The position numbers and the translations under genes are program-made. From CAYUNT01 sp964446285 (GTDB lineage: Bacteria > Sumerlaeota > Sumerlaeia > SLMS01 > CAYUNT01): a DNA stretch of 15,484 nucleotides. Location: contig CAYUNT010000107.1 of assembly GCA_964446285.1 (NCBI GenBank), positions 1 to 15,484 of the forward strand. The letters are read 5' to 3'. Below are positions 1-7,540 of the stretch, piece after piece (position 1 is the stretch's first letter; each line of letters opens with the position of its first letter). The notes beneath the pieces were generated by a model. It was not told the origin of the DNA. It saw nothing but the letters and a program-made list of their open reading frames with translations, and searched no databases.

Positions 1-23
1 GCGCGATCCCCCCCACAATCCCT

Positions 24-172
24 AGCCCTGAAGGGGCGGCGCCAAAACAGATAAGAGATTTCATCGTGTTTTGAATCCGCTCCTTCGGAGCTAGGACTTA
101 GCGGAGACGTTCCCAAACCCAGGCCTACGCTTCGCTCCGACCTGGGCTGTATTGAAGCCGGTCCTTCGGACC
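24..172. repeat. Cluster of short palindromes beyond the MFS gene 3' end
   Basis: Several short inverted repeats lie side by side in the first 175 bases: GCCC/GGGC at 25-37, GCTCC-TTC-GGAGC at 79-91 nested inside TCCGCT/AGCGGA at 76-105, CCCAGG/CCTGGG at 118-146, and a perfect GGTCC-TTC-GGACC at 160-172. The last one begins only 4 nt after the MFS stop codon, read on the minus strand, so it could act as a 3'-end hairpin, although no T-tract follows it. No reading frame here looks like a gene. The density of small GC-rich hairpins suggests a REP-like intergenic element, cut by the window edge. That reading is inferred from this single copy. Confidence 0.5.
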
Positions 173-175
173 TAT

Positions 176-1345
176 TCATGCTCTGAGCAGCGTTTTTCTG
201 TTGAGGACTTCGCTTGCCGCGATCATGGCAACAATAAGCGCAAAAATGCTGGCGGGGAAGAGTTCAAGGCTGATCTTTGAAAAAAGAACTCCCAACCCTG
301 CGGTGATGACGGACCCTCCGATGCAGGCGGCGCCCACCTGATAGCCTATGAGCGATCTGGAAACCTCCTCATCGAATCGGCGCGGCGTTTCGTGCATCAT
401 GCACGGATAGATCGGCGCAAAACCGAGTCCGCACATCATGAGGCCGGCAAGGGCAGCGGCGTGCGATGATTTGAAGAAGATCAGCGCGGCCCCAACCGAA
501 CTGATGGCAAGCCCTATGCGGATCAACGTCCGGTTGCCAAGTTTGTTCACTACCAGGCCCGTTAGAAATCTCCCCCCCATCAGCGAGCCGTAATACAGGG
601 AAATCCACACCCCGGCGGCCTCTTTGGCGATGTTTCTGGACTCGACCAGAACGCTGCCACCCCAAAGCCCAATTCCAAATTCCGCCCCGGCATAAATCAA
701 AAACACAAGAATCGACATCCACGGAACGAGGGAGTTCAGAAGGCTTGATTTCCTTATGGGCGGCGCATTTTCATGGTTCGATTCCTGGCGTTTGCTTTCC
801 TGCCACAGTCCAAGGCTCAGAAAAAAGAGCGCGGCAAGCACCAACTGAATCGCCGACACGGAAAAATAACCGCCTCTCCAGGATTTTCCATGCGCCAGGG
901 TTGCTGAAAGGATCAAAGGCCCCGCCGTGGCTCCGACTCCCCAGAAACAATGCAGCCAGCTCATGTGGCGCGAAGAATAATGACTGGCGACGTAATTGTT
1001 AAGGCTCGAGTCCACCGCTCCCTGGCCAAATCCCAGAGGCAGCGCCAGAAAAATCAGCCACGAAAAGGAAGGAATAAAGGAGTAGCCCATCAGCGCCAGC
1101 CCGGTCATCAGGCAGCTGATGAAAACAAGCCTTCCCGTGCCGGTTCTTTTGACAATCCACCCGTTGGAAAAGCTGGAAAATGCAGAAGTGACCATCAAAA
1201 GCAGAGAAATGAGTCCGGCCGATTCCAGAGGAACATCAAAATCGGCCCTCATGCCCGGCCACGCCACCCCGAAAACCCCGTCAGGAAGGCCAAGACTCAC
1301 AAACGCCATATATATTACAACTAAAAGAACGATGTTCCTTGTCAT
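176..1345 (-). CDS. MFS transporter (12-TM, sugar/FucP-like or unknown substrate)
   Basis: The 389-aa protein is almost entirely hydrophobic with the two-lobe pattern of the major facilitator superfamily. An N-terminal block of membrane segments (about residues 1-180) is joined by a charged loop (about 182-200, ESKRQESNHENAPPIRK) to a second block (about 205-385). A motif-A-like stretch, NGWIVKRTGTGRL, lies between TM2 and TM3, and GGRFLTGLVVNKLGNRTL is its counterpart in the second lobe. FWGVGATAGPL and IYAGAEFGIGLWG resemble segments seen in sugar-type MFS carriers. It would act as an inner-membrane secondary transporter; the substrate cannot be read from sequence. The start is an ATG at 1345 with only a weak ribosome binding site. 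It is the last gene of the minus-strand series, 63 nt after the small Cys protein. The length is normal and nothing looks broken. Confidence 0.9.
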   Translation of the reverse strand: MTRNIVLLVVIYMAFVSLGLPDGVFGVAWPGMRADFDVPLESAGLISLLLMVTSAFSSFSNGWIVKRTGTGRLVFISCLMTGLALMGYSFIPSFSWLIFLALPLGFGQGAVDSSLNNYVASHYSSRHMSWLHCFWGVGATAGPLILSATLAHGKSWRGGYFSVSAIQLVLAALFFLSLGLWQESKRQESNHENAPPIRKSSLLNSLVPWMSILVFLIYAGAEFGIGLWGGSVLVESRNIAKEAAGVWISLYYGSLMGGRFLTGLVVNKLGNRTLIRIGLAISSVGAALIFFKSSHAAALAGLMMCGLGFAPIYPCMMHETPRRFDEEVSRSLIGYQVGAACIGGSVITAGLGVLFSKISLELFPASIFALIVAMIAASEVLNRKTLLRA

Positions 1346-1408
1346 ATTACCCGTATTCTATTGTTCCACGGCGATGGAAAGAAATTGGCATCAGGGCCTG
1401 TTCCACTA

Positions 1409-1777
1409 TCAGCCATAATACTGAGGGAATTTCTCCTTGGGATACTTGGCAGTAATCTCTTGATAGCGGATTTTCAGGCCTCTGTATTCTGGCGAAGTGG
1501 GATCCAATTGGCCGTTCAGAACCAAGTGCTCCGCCAGCCCCCCGCAATGAATAGTCGCCCGGATATTGAGTTCCTCCACCGTCAGACCAAATTCCTCCAT
1601 GAACTCGGGGCATATATGTCCGTATTTGGGACAGCTCCGCTCGTCTCCGTCCACAAATGGCATGCCTTCCACATCGCGATCCGAATCCCTGTCGTATTCA
1701 TAGGGGCATTCTCCCGTCTTATCGCACGGAAGCCTGCTCTTTTTCTTCTTCCTGAATAGCTTGGCCCAAAAGCCCAT
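1409..1777 (-). CDS. Small cysteine-containing hypothetical protein
   Basis: I do not recognise this 122-aa protein. It starts with a short basic-aromatic segment (GFWAKLFRKKKKSR, residues 2-15), followed by two spaced cysteine pairs: C18-X5-C24 in PCDKTGECPYEYD and C49-X6-C56 in SCPKYGHICPEF. A single C78 follows in IHCGG. The rest is acidic and polar, ending in KYPKEKFPQYYG. The spacing could suit a metal site, but no family signature is clear. There is no signal peptide or membrane helix; the basic N-terminus could associate with membrane or nucleic acid. A strong ribosome binding site (GGAGGTG, about 4 nt before the ATG) supports both the start and the gene's reality. It lies 113 nt after the toxin gene and 63 nt before the MFS gene, all on the same strand. 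Confidence 0.75.
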   Translation of the reverse strand: MGFWAKLFRKKKKSRLPCDKTGECPYEYDRDSDRDVEGMPFVDGDERSCPKYGHICPEFMEEFGLTVEELNIRATIHCGGLAEHLVLNGQLDPTSPEYRGLKIRYQEITAKYPKEKFPQYYG

Positions 1778-1890
1778 GTTCCACCTCCGATGCCTTGGCC
1801 TGCCGGCCTCCCGCTCCGTCTGTGGCTCAATACTGTTCGCCTTGCAGGACGATGCACGGCCAAGGGCCAGGGACGAATCAGCCGATCATT

Positions 1891-2346
1891 TCATCCGGTT
1901 TTTGGCGATCCCAATTCGGAAAACTGAATGATCTCCATGCTATGTTGTTTCAAGCGTTTGTCATTGGTAAGAAACAGATCGCATCGATTAAGAGCAGCGG
2001 AGGCCAGATGAATCGCGTCTGGCGTGCGAAGGGAAGGACTGGCAGCGCGCAGCGCGGCCATTTCCATCCACACGGGCCGGTTCACTGGCAAAACGGCAAG
2101 GCCAGGCCTGGTTTGAAGGGCATTTTTATATTGTTCAGCAAGGGTTGGATTCCCAAGGCGCAATGGCATAATCAGGCATTCCACAAGAGTTAATTCGCTG
2201 GTCATCGCGGCGCAATGGCCGCCATCAATCGCCTGAAAAATGGCCTGCACAAGCCCCCGCCATTCAGAAACTCCTTCCAGCGCATAGATAAAAACACAAG
2301 CATCGAGATAGACGCGCCTTCCTTTCAGAATCTCTGCTATCTCCAC
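1891..2346 (-). CDS. PIN-domain ribonuclease toxin (VapC-like)
   Basis: This 151-aa protein has the complete acidic set of a PIN nuclease: D15 in VYLDACVFIYALEG, E56 in TSELTLVECL, D110 in RTPDAIHLASA and D129 in LFLTNDKRL. PIN toxins of type II systems cleave RNA, often tRNA or rRNA sites, with Mg2+ when released from the antitoxin. The target here is unknown. The start is GTG (2344-2346), preceded by AAGGAG at a spacing of about 8 nt; this binding site lies inside the antitoxin gene. The open frame overlaps the end of the antitoxin gene by 10 nt, the usual coupling for such modules. All catalytic residues are intact, so the toxin is probably functional. Confidence 0.9.
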   Translation of the reverse strand: MEIAEILKGRRVYLDACVFIYALEGVSEWRGLVQAIFQAIDGGHCAAMTSELTLVECLIMPLRLGNPTLAEQYKNALQTRPGLAVLPVNRPVWMEMAALRAASPSLRTPDAIHLASAALNRCDLFLTNDKRLKQHSMEIIQFSELGSPKTG

Positions 2347-2588
2347 GCGTCTCTCTCCTTTTGAAGAAACTCATCTACTTCCCGGGCAGTAGAAAAAGCT
2401 CCTTTTGCCGATCCAATCAGGCTCGACAGCGGCGGCAACGACGACGGCAGTGGATCCCGGGAGGGCTTGGGATCATCGAACATCACCAATACTTCCGCCT
2501 CGACTCCCGCCGCCGGAAGATCGGGAGAGGTCAAGCGGATGATTCCATCAGGCTGAATCCATGCCTTTTCGCGTATTGTGTGGGTCAT
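2337..2588 (-). CDS. Antitoxin of the PIN toxin (VapB-like)
   Basis: This 83-aa protein begins MTHTIREKAWIQPDGIIRL and ends with a segment (residues 57-83: LIGSAKGAFSTAREVDEF, then LQKERDAWR) typical of small antitoxins encoded in front of PIN toxins. The C-terminal 'IG..KG.F.T..E.D.F...ERDAW' pattern probably wraps the toxin's active site, and the N-terminal beta-rich part (W10-I17 and A31-F37) is likely to form the dimer and DNA-binding portion. The same frame stays open well upstream of 2588 because it runs antisense-free through the lpxD 3' end. I chose the ATG at 2588 because a GGAGG motif precedes it by about 10 nt and the family-like sequence starts there. An ATG nine codons upstream (MAQTGGQQG) is the main alternative. 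The pair is expected to repress its own promoter, probably within 2589-2694. Confidence 0.85.
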   Translation of the reverse strand: MTHTIREKAWIQPDGIIRLTSPDLPAAGVEAEVLVMFDDPKPSRDPLPSSLPPLSSLIGSAKGAFSTAREVDEFLQKERDAWR

Positions 2589-2694
2589 ACCTTGCTGTCC
2601 TCCAGTTTGCGCCATTCCATCCTCAATAAAGGATAGTTGGCGGCCCTTGCTTGCCACATTTTTAAAAGAACTTGTTTGGGCCGGAATCAATCCG

Positions 2695-3777
2695 CTATTT
2701 ATTTTCCGACTCGACGATTTTCCGCAAGGCGGCGATTTCCTCCTGCGCCTGGCGGATTTGCTTGAGGGCATCGGGCAGGCGGCGCATGGCGCTGAGGATT
2801 TTTGCCTCTTCGCGCGCGGGAAGAGCGGGCACACCAAGGTAATCGCCAGGCTTATCAATCGAACTGGCCACGCCGGATTTAGCGCCAATCCGAACCCCAT
2901 CCGTGACGGCGATGTTGTCCGCCAGACCCACCTGCCCGGCCAGAACGCAGCCGCGCCCGATGCGCGTCGATCCGGCAATACCCACCTGCGCCACAATCAG
3001 GCAGTCGCTCCCGACGATTACATTGTGCGCAATATGAACCAGATTGTCGATTTTTGTGCGCGCGCCAATTCGCGTTTCCGACAGCGAGGCGCGGTCGATC
3101 GTCGAATTGGCTCCGATCTCCACATCGTCCTCGATCACCACAGTTCCAATCTGCGGAACCTTCGCCAGGCGTCCTTTCGAAACCTCATATTTGTAGCCGT
3201 CGGCGCCGATCACCGCCCCGCTATGCATAATTACGCGGCGTCCCACCTCAACCCCGTCATGGATGGCCACGCGCGGATGAAGCAGGCAATCCTCGGCGAT
3301 GACGGCGCCACGCCCGATGTAACAGAGTGCCCCAATGCGCGTGCGGTCGCCTATGCGCGCGCCCGGCTCGATAACCGCTTGTGCGCCGATCCGAACGTTT
3401 TGTCCCAAAACCGCCTCGGGCGAAACCCATGCGCTTGGATGAATCTCCGCGCGGGGCGAATCCGGCGGGCAGAAGTAGTCGATCACGCTGATGACTGCGC
3501 TCCACACATCCGCCACCACAAGCGTTGTGCGCTCGGGACCCAGATCAATATCCGGCCCGGCGATCACGGCGGCGGCGTGCGAGGCGCGGGCGGTTTCCGC
3601 AAATTTCCTATTGGCCAGAAACGACACATCGCGCCCACCGGCCTTGTCGAGCGTGGTCAGCGACACGATAGGTGACGCCGGGTCAGCAGGTCCGGCGATG
3701 CGCGCGTCGATGCGGCGGGCAAGATCAGCCAGCGAGATTTCGCGAGCGGGAAACAAGGCGGCGCGGGTTGGACACAT
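2695..3777 (-). CDS. lpxD: UDP-3-O-acylglucosamine N-acyltransferase LpxD
   Basis: LpxD transfers a 3-hydroxyacyl chain from acyl carrier protein to the 2-amino group of UDP-3-O-acylglucosamine, the third step of lipid A synthesis, in the cytoplasm. The 360-aa protein has the family layout: an N-terminal UDP-binding domain (about 13-108; FLANRKF at 53-59 matches the conserved 'sF..n.ky' region), a left-handed beta-helix of hexapeptide repeats (about 110-305), and a C-terminal helix (about 322-358) of the kind that packs in the trimer. The signature IDNLVHIAHNVIVG carries the catalytic-type histidine H251, and GANSTIDR and QVGIAGST are also conserved. Length is near the usual 340-360. The start is ATG 3777; an AAGGA motif lies about 13 nt upstream, rather distant. 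No lpxA, fabZ or lpxB is nearby, so lpxD is separated from the usual cluster. Confidence 0.95.
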   Translation of the reverse strand: MCPTRAALFPAREISLADLARRIDARIAGPADPASPIVSLTTLDKAGGRDVSFLANRKFAETARASHAAAVIAGPDIDLGPERTTLVVADVWSAVISVIDYFCPPDSPRAEIHPSAWVSPEAVLGQNVRIGAQAVIEPGARIGDRTRIGALCYIGRGAVIAEDCLLHPRVAIHDGVEVGRRVIMHSGAVIGADGYKYEVSKGRLAKVPQIGTVVIEDDVEIGANSTIDRASLSETRIGARTKIDNLVHIAHNVIVGSDCLIVAQVGIAGSTRIGRGCVLAGQVGLADNIAVTDGVRIGAKSGVASSIDKPGDYLGVPALPAREEAKILSAMRRLPDALKQIRQAQEEIAALRKIVESENK

Positions 3778-4263
3778 GGATGCAAATTATCCTTTTTCGG
3801 GCGCAAAAAACGCCAAACAACAAACATGCGAACGGGATTGAGCCGAAACAGCAGCCGGGAAAACGGCAACAAAGCGGCGCGCGAAAAGGCCTATTGCGCG
3901 CTCCCAAACGCCAAACGCTCGTTCGCCCTGGCGAACCTGTCAACCGGGAACGTATAATCAAATTCGCGCAAGCGTATTCAACTGAGACCGCAAAACTGGG
4001 ATCGCGAGGCTCCGCGCTTGCGCTTTTCTCAATTGTCCTGATGCTTCCTGCCAAACACGAATGGCGCCTTCTCGCGGCGTTGTCCCGGCTTTCCGACTTG
4101 CCTTGGCGCAGTTGTCCGCGCAATTCGACTTGATTGGCGGCGAGGGATTGTATGGGCTGGGTGGCGAAGTGGATTTATTGCGCGAAAAGCAGGATTCTCG
4201 CGGCAAAACCATTTCAGGAACCTGGCAACGATCTTCAAGACGGCAACTATGCAGGAGACGGCG
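3778..4263. other. Divergent intergenic region between lpxD and the C1 peptidase
   Basis: About 490 nt between two divergent genes. I found no convincing gene, tRNA or known RNA in it. The open frames present are GC-driven, lack ribosome binding sites, and give Arg/Pro/Ser-rich products unlike real proteins. It must hold promoters for both directions. On the plus strand there is a perfect TATAAT (3953-3958) with a 16-bp palindrome just upstream. If that promoter is used, the peptidase mRNA would have a leader of roughly 300 nt. Confidence 0.6.
3921..3958 (+). promoter_or_regulatory. Possible promoter with overlapping palindromic operator
   Basis: A perfect 16-bp inverted repeat, GTTCGCC-CT-GGCGAAC, spans 3921-3936 and is followed 16 nt later by a perfect TATAAT at 3953-3958. 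With a spacing of 17-18 nt, the -35 position falls on the right arm of the palindrome; the -35 match itself (TGGCGA at 3929-3934) is poor. A weak -35 covered by a symmetric site is what a regulated or activator-dependent promoter looks like, but the hexamer could also be chance. A plus-strand promoter here would serve the C1 peptidase gene. Confidence 0.3.
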
Positions 4264-5670
4264 ATGAATAAGGCAATAGGAACTCGGATTCGCGCGCGAT
4301 CCGCGACGGTGATAGCGCTTGCGGTGATGATTTTCGCCTTTGGCGCACTGGCCGTGGCGCAACCGCCCAATCCGCCAGCCGCGGCCCCCCCCGCGCAAAC
4401 CGCCGCGCAGACTGCTGCCCCCGCCGCCCCGCAGGCAGCATCCTCCCCGCAAAGCCCGCTGCAATACGTCGAACGTTATCAGGACCCAATCCTCGACGAA
4501 ATACGCAAGGCCGCTGATGCAAAAACAGCATTTGAAAAGGCGGAGACAGAGAAAATCCAGGCGCGCAACGCCGCGCGCGAAGCCGAAGCGCCCGCCAAAC
4601 GGTTCACGCTCAAGATGAACCTCCAGGGCATTCCCATCCCGCCCTCGCCGCAATCGTTCCGCGCCGCCTTTCATTTTCCGCCCGTTTCGCAAGACCGCAC
4701 AGGAACCTGCTGGAGTTTCGGCGGGACGTCGTTTCTCGAATCCGACGTGGCGCGCCGGACAGGGCGCAAAATCAGCCTCTCGGTAATGCATTCGGTTTAT
4801 TACGAATATCTGGAAAAAGCGCGCCATTTTGTGCGCGAGCGCGCCGATCCGGACATCAGCCCCGGCTCCGAGGCGAACGCCGTCACGCGCATGGTCAGCC
4901 TCTATGGAATCGTGCCGCGCGATGTGTATCCGGGACTCCCCCCAGGCGCAAAGGCGGACGCGCGCATTGACCACAATCCGATGCACAAGGAAATCAAAGA
5001 TTATCTGGCCTATGTGAAAGAACACGACCTCTGGAATGAGGACGAGGTTGTGGCAGGGGTGCGGCGGATTTTGAACCGCGGCATGGGCGAGCCGCCCGCG
5101 TCGTTTTCGTTCGAGGGGCGCGAGGTGACTCCGCTCGAATTCGCGCGCGACACGTTGAAATTCGTCCCCGAAGATTATGCCATTTTCATGTCCACAATGA
5201 CGCAGCCGTTTTACCGCCGCGGACGCCTCGATGTATCGGACAATTGGTGGGATTGCAGAGACTATGTCAACCTCCCTGTGAACGAATGGTTTGAGGTGTT
5301 GCGCCTGGCGGCCCGCAACGGCTTTACGGCGGCCCTGTGCGGCGATACAAGCGAACCGGGATATGTGGGCGAAATGGACGCGGCCATCATTCCGGATTTC
5401 GACCTGCCGCGAAACGCCATCAGCCAAGAAGCGCGCGAGTATCGCATTTTCAACGAAAGCACGACGGACGATCATTGCGTGCATCTGGTCGGACACACTA
5501 CACTCGATGGGCGCGATTGGTTCCTGATCAAAGACTCTTCGCGCATCACGCCTCCGGGGCGCTATGAGGGCTATATTTTTTATCGCGACGACTACATCCG
5601 CCTGAAAATGCTCTCGTTCATGCTCCACAAAGACGCCGCCGCGGACGCGCTGAAAAAGATCAAGGAATAG
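4264..5670 (+). CDS. Exported papain-like (C1 family) cysteine peptidase
   Basis: This 468-aa protein has an N-terminal signal peptide (basic residues to about 12, hydrophobic 13-30, cleavage near ALAVA-Q), an Ala/Pro/Gln-rich linker (about 34-65), and a C1-peptidase domain from about residue 115. The active-site block reads VSQDRTGTCWSF with Q143 (oxyanion) and C149 (nucleophile), and DDHCVHLVG supplies H404. At the usual Asn position the sequence is WFLIKDSSR, so D424 stands where papain has Asn and the following Trp is missing. The order of blocks and the C-terminal GYIFYRDDYIRLKM resemble bleomycin-hydrolase/aminopeptidase-C-like bacterial enzymes. It probably acts on peptides in the periplasm. 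The start is ATG 4264 with AGGAG about 6 nt upstream; an in-frame ATG at 4249 precedes that binding site and is less likely. It is first in a plus-strand series. Confidence 0.85.
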   Translation: MNKAIGTRIRARSATVIALAVMIFAFGALAVAQPPNPPAAAPPAQTAAQTAAPAAPQAASSPQSPLQYVERYQDPILDEIRKAADAKTAFEKAETEKIQARNAAREAEAPAKRFTLKMNLQGIPIPPSPQSFRAAFHFPPVSQDRTGTCWSFGGTSFLESDVARRTGRKISLSVMHSVYYEYLEKARHFVRERADPDISPGSEANAVTRMVSLYGIVPRDVYPGLPPGAKADARIDHNPMHKEIKDYLAYVKEHDLWNEDEVVAGVRRILNRGMGEPPASFSFEGREVTPLEFARDTLKFVPEDYAIFMSTMTQPFYRRGRLDVSDNWWDCRDYVNLPVNEWFEVLRLAARNGFTAALCGDTSEPGYVGEMDAAIIPDFDLPRNAISQEAREYRIFNESTTDDHCVHLVGHTTLDGRDWFLIKDSSRITPPGRYEGYIFYRDDYIRLKMLSFMLHKDAAADALKKIKE

Positions 5671-5712
5671 CGATTTCCCTTTGGAAGGAATTTGCGTAAA
5701 AGCAGTCTCACA

Positions 5713-6033
5713 ATGAAAACACACTCTCCGCCACCCATCAATCTGGACACGATACGAACGATTGCCGCGCCCGCATGTGAGCAATTTGATGTGCGGCGGC
5801 TTGATGTTTTTGGCTCAATTGCCAGGGGAACGGCAACGGATTCGAGTGACGTTGACCTTCTTGTGGAGTTTAGGAATCCCGTTGAATCTCCGGCCAAGCG
5901 GTTTTTCGGGTTGTTGCACCATCTGGAAGATGCCTTGGGACGCCGCGTTGACCTTTTAACAACCGGCAGTTTGAAAAATCCATATTTCAAGAAGCGAGGC
6001 CTGGAAGAAAGAGTGCCGGTCTATGAAAGGTGA
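5713..6033 (+). CDS. Minimal nucleotidyltransferase (MNT/MntA-like), no HEPN partner
   Basis: This small protein (106 aa from ATG 5713) has the pol-beta nucleotidyltransferase signature: GS at 34-35 followed by SSDVDLLVEF with D46 and D48, and a third carboxylate D80 in GRRVDLLT. In the MNT-HEPN toxin-antitoxin family such proteins inactivate the HEPN RNase toxin by adding AMP groups to it, using ATP. Here the genes on both sides are a peptidase and a purine permease, and no HEPN-like gene is adjacent. An in-frame TTG at 5692 directly after GGAAGGAA is an alternative start; ATG 5713 has no clear binding site, so the true start is uncertain. The 3' end overlaps the permease frame by 11 nt if that gene starts at 6023. 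The catalytic set looks intact. Confidence 0.85.
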   Translation: MKTHSPPPINLDTIRTIAAPACEQFDVRRLDVFGSIARGTATDSSDVDLLVEFRNPVESPAKRFFGLLHHLEDALGRRVDLLTTGSLKNPYFKKRGLEERVPVYER

Positions 6034-7525
6034 AATGCAGTATACATCTATAATCGAGCGGTTTTTTCGCCTGAAAGAGCACGGAACCACCGTCGCAACT
6101 GAAACGCGAGGCGGCGTGACGTCGTTCATGGCGATGGCTTATATCATCTTCACCAATGCGGCGATTCTCTCGGCGGGAGGCGTGCCGTTTTCGGGCGCCG
6201 TCGTGGCCACGTGCGCCGCCGCCGGGCTGGTCACAATCCTGATGGGCCTCGCCACAAACTACCCGATGTGCCTGGCCGCCGGCATGGGCCTGAACGCCAT
6301 CGTGGCCTATACCATCGTGCTCGGCATGGGGCAAACATGGCAGGTGGCGATGGGCGTCGTTGTGCTCGAAGGCCTGGTCGTGCTTGTGCTTTCGGCCACC
6401 GCGCTGCGCCAGGCCGTGATGGACGCAATCCCCAACTCGCTCAAACACGCCATCGCCTGTGGCATTGGTGTGTTCATAACGTTTATCGGCCTGCAGGAAG
6501 GCGGCCTGATCGCGAACAACCCCGTTACGCTCGTCACATGCGGCGATTTCACACATCCCGTGGCGCTGCTTGCGATTTTCGGCATCGCGGCGACGGGCCT
6601 GTTGCTGGCGCTGCGCGTGCGCGGGGCGCTGCTTCTGGGCATTGTGGCGACGGCTCTCATCGGGATGCTGCCCATCTGGCATATTCCGGCAGGCGTCGGC
6701 CCGGCGAGCGCCGTCCTCGCGGGCGCGGCGAAAGAAGCGCATTGGGGCGCGTTGATTCCGCTGCCGGCGAAAATTTTCGATCTGCCACGCGATTGGTCCA
6801 CGTTCTTCGCCTTCAATCTCAAAGGCGCGATTACGTTTAATCTTCTACCCATTGCATTCGCGTTCTTTATGACCGACTTTTTCGACACAATGGGTTCGGC
6901 AATCGGCGTCGGAACGAAGGCGGGCTACCTCGACGCCTCGGGGCGCATTCCGAAAATTCGCCCGCTGCTCGTTGTGGATTCGCTCGGGGCGGTCGTGGGC
7001 GGCGCGTTCGGGTGCTCGTCAAACACGTGCTACATCGAATCGACGGCGGGCGTGGCGGAAGGCGGGCGGACAGGCCTTACGGCGGTTGTGTGCGGGATCA
7101 TGTTTCTGCTGTCGATGTTTTTGTGGCCGGCGATCGCTGTCGTAGGCGGCGGCGTGGGAGTAACAGAGACCATCATGGCCGGTTCGCCTCCGCAACTTGT
7201 GCCTGAGGTGCTCGTGCGCCACCCCGTAACGGCCGCGGCGCTGATCGTCGTCGGATTCCTCATGATGGAAAACATAACAAAAATCGAATGGCTCAAACCC
7301 GAAGAAGGATTGCCGTCGTTTTTAGTGCTCGTCACAATTCCGCTCACCTATTCAATCACGCACGGCATCGGCGCGGGATTCATTCTGTATGTGATATGGA
7401 AAGCCTTTTCGGGCCGCGCGCGCGACGTGAAACCGTTCCTCTGGGTTGTGGCCGCGCTGTTTGTTCTTGTTTTCGCGCTTCCCGCCATCGAACGCTGGCT
7501 GGCCCATGCTCCCGCCGCCGGTTGA
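6023..7525 (+). CDS. NCS2-family purine permease (AzgA-like, adenine/hypoxanthine/guanine)
   Basis: This 500-aa integral membrane protein matches the AzgA branch of NCS2 nucleobase:cation symporters, which import adenine, guanine or hypoxanthine across the inner membrane. The N-terminus IIERFFRLKEHGTTVATE, the motif AAGMGLNAIVAYTI (about 85-98), TDFFDTMGSAIGVGTKAGYL and the strongly conserved CYIESTAGVAEGGRTGLTAV are all family hallmarks. It has the 12-14 hydrophobic segments expected; length is slightly above the typical 430-490. The start is either ATG 6023, overlapping the nucleotidyltransferase by 11 nt, or ATG 6035, one base after that gene's stop and with AGGTGA immediately upstream. 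Either way translation is probably coupled to the upstream gene. The exact substrate is inferred from family only. Confidence 0.93.
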   Translation: MKGEMQYTSIIERFFRLKEHGTTVATETRGGVTSFMAMAYIIFTNAAILSAGGVPFSGAVVATCAAAGLVTILMGLATNYPMCLAAGMGLNAIVAYTIVLGMGQTWQVAMGVVVLEGLVVLVLSATALRQAVMDAIPNSLKHAIACGIGVFITFIGLQEGGLIANNPVTLVTCGDFTHPVALLAIFGIAATGLLLALRVRGALLLGIVATALIGMLPIWHIPAGVGPASAVLAGAAKEAHWGALIPLPAKIFDLPRDWSTFFAFNLKGAITFNLLPIAFAFFMTDFFDTMGSAIGVGTKAGYLDASGRIPKIRPLLVVDSLGAVVGGAFGCSSNTCYIESTAGVAEGGRTGLTAVVCGIMFLLSMFLWPAIAVVGGGVGVTETIMAGSPPQLVPEVLVRHPVTAAALIVVGFLMMENITKIEWLKPEEGLPSFLVLVTIPLTYSITHGIGAGFILYVIWKAFSGRARDVKPFLWVVAALFVLVFALPAIERWLAHAPAAG

Positions 7526-7540
7526 GTTCCGGGAACAATC

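Noticed and set aside
1582..1863. 93-aa minus-strand frame overlapping the small Cys protein
   Set aside because: It shares the strand in another frame, lacks a ribosome binding site, and the overlapping 122-aa frame has a strong one.
2578..3675. 365-aa plus-strand open frame over lpxD
   Set aside because: It is antisense to a clear lpxD; the composition (Arg/His/Asn-rich) mirrors the hexapeptide codons and has no ribosome binding site.
3958..5784. 608-aa open frame on the minus strand opposite the C1 peptidase
   Set aside because: It lies antisense to a gene with signal peptide and catalytic motifs; the product is Arg/His/Gly-rich with no family pattern, as expected from GC-rich shadow frames.
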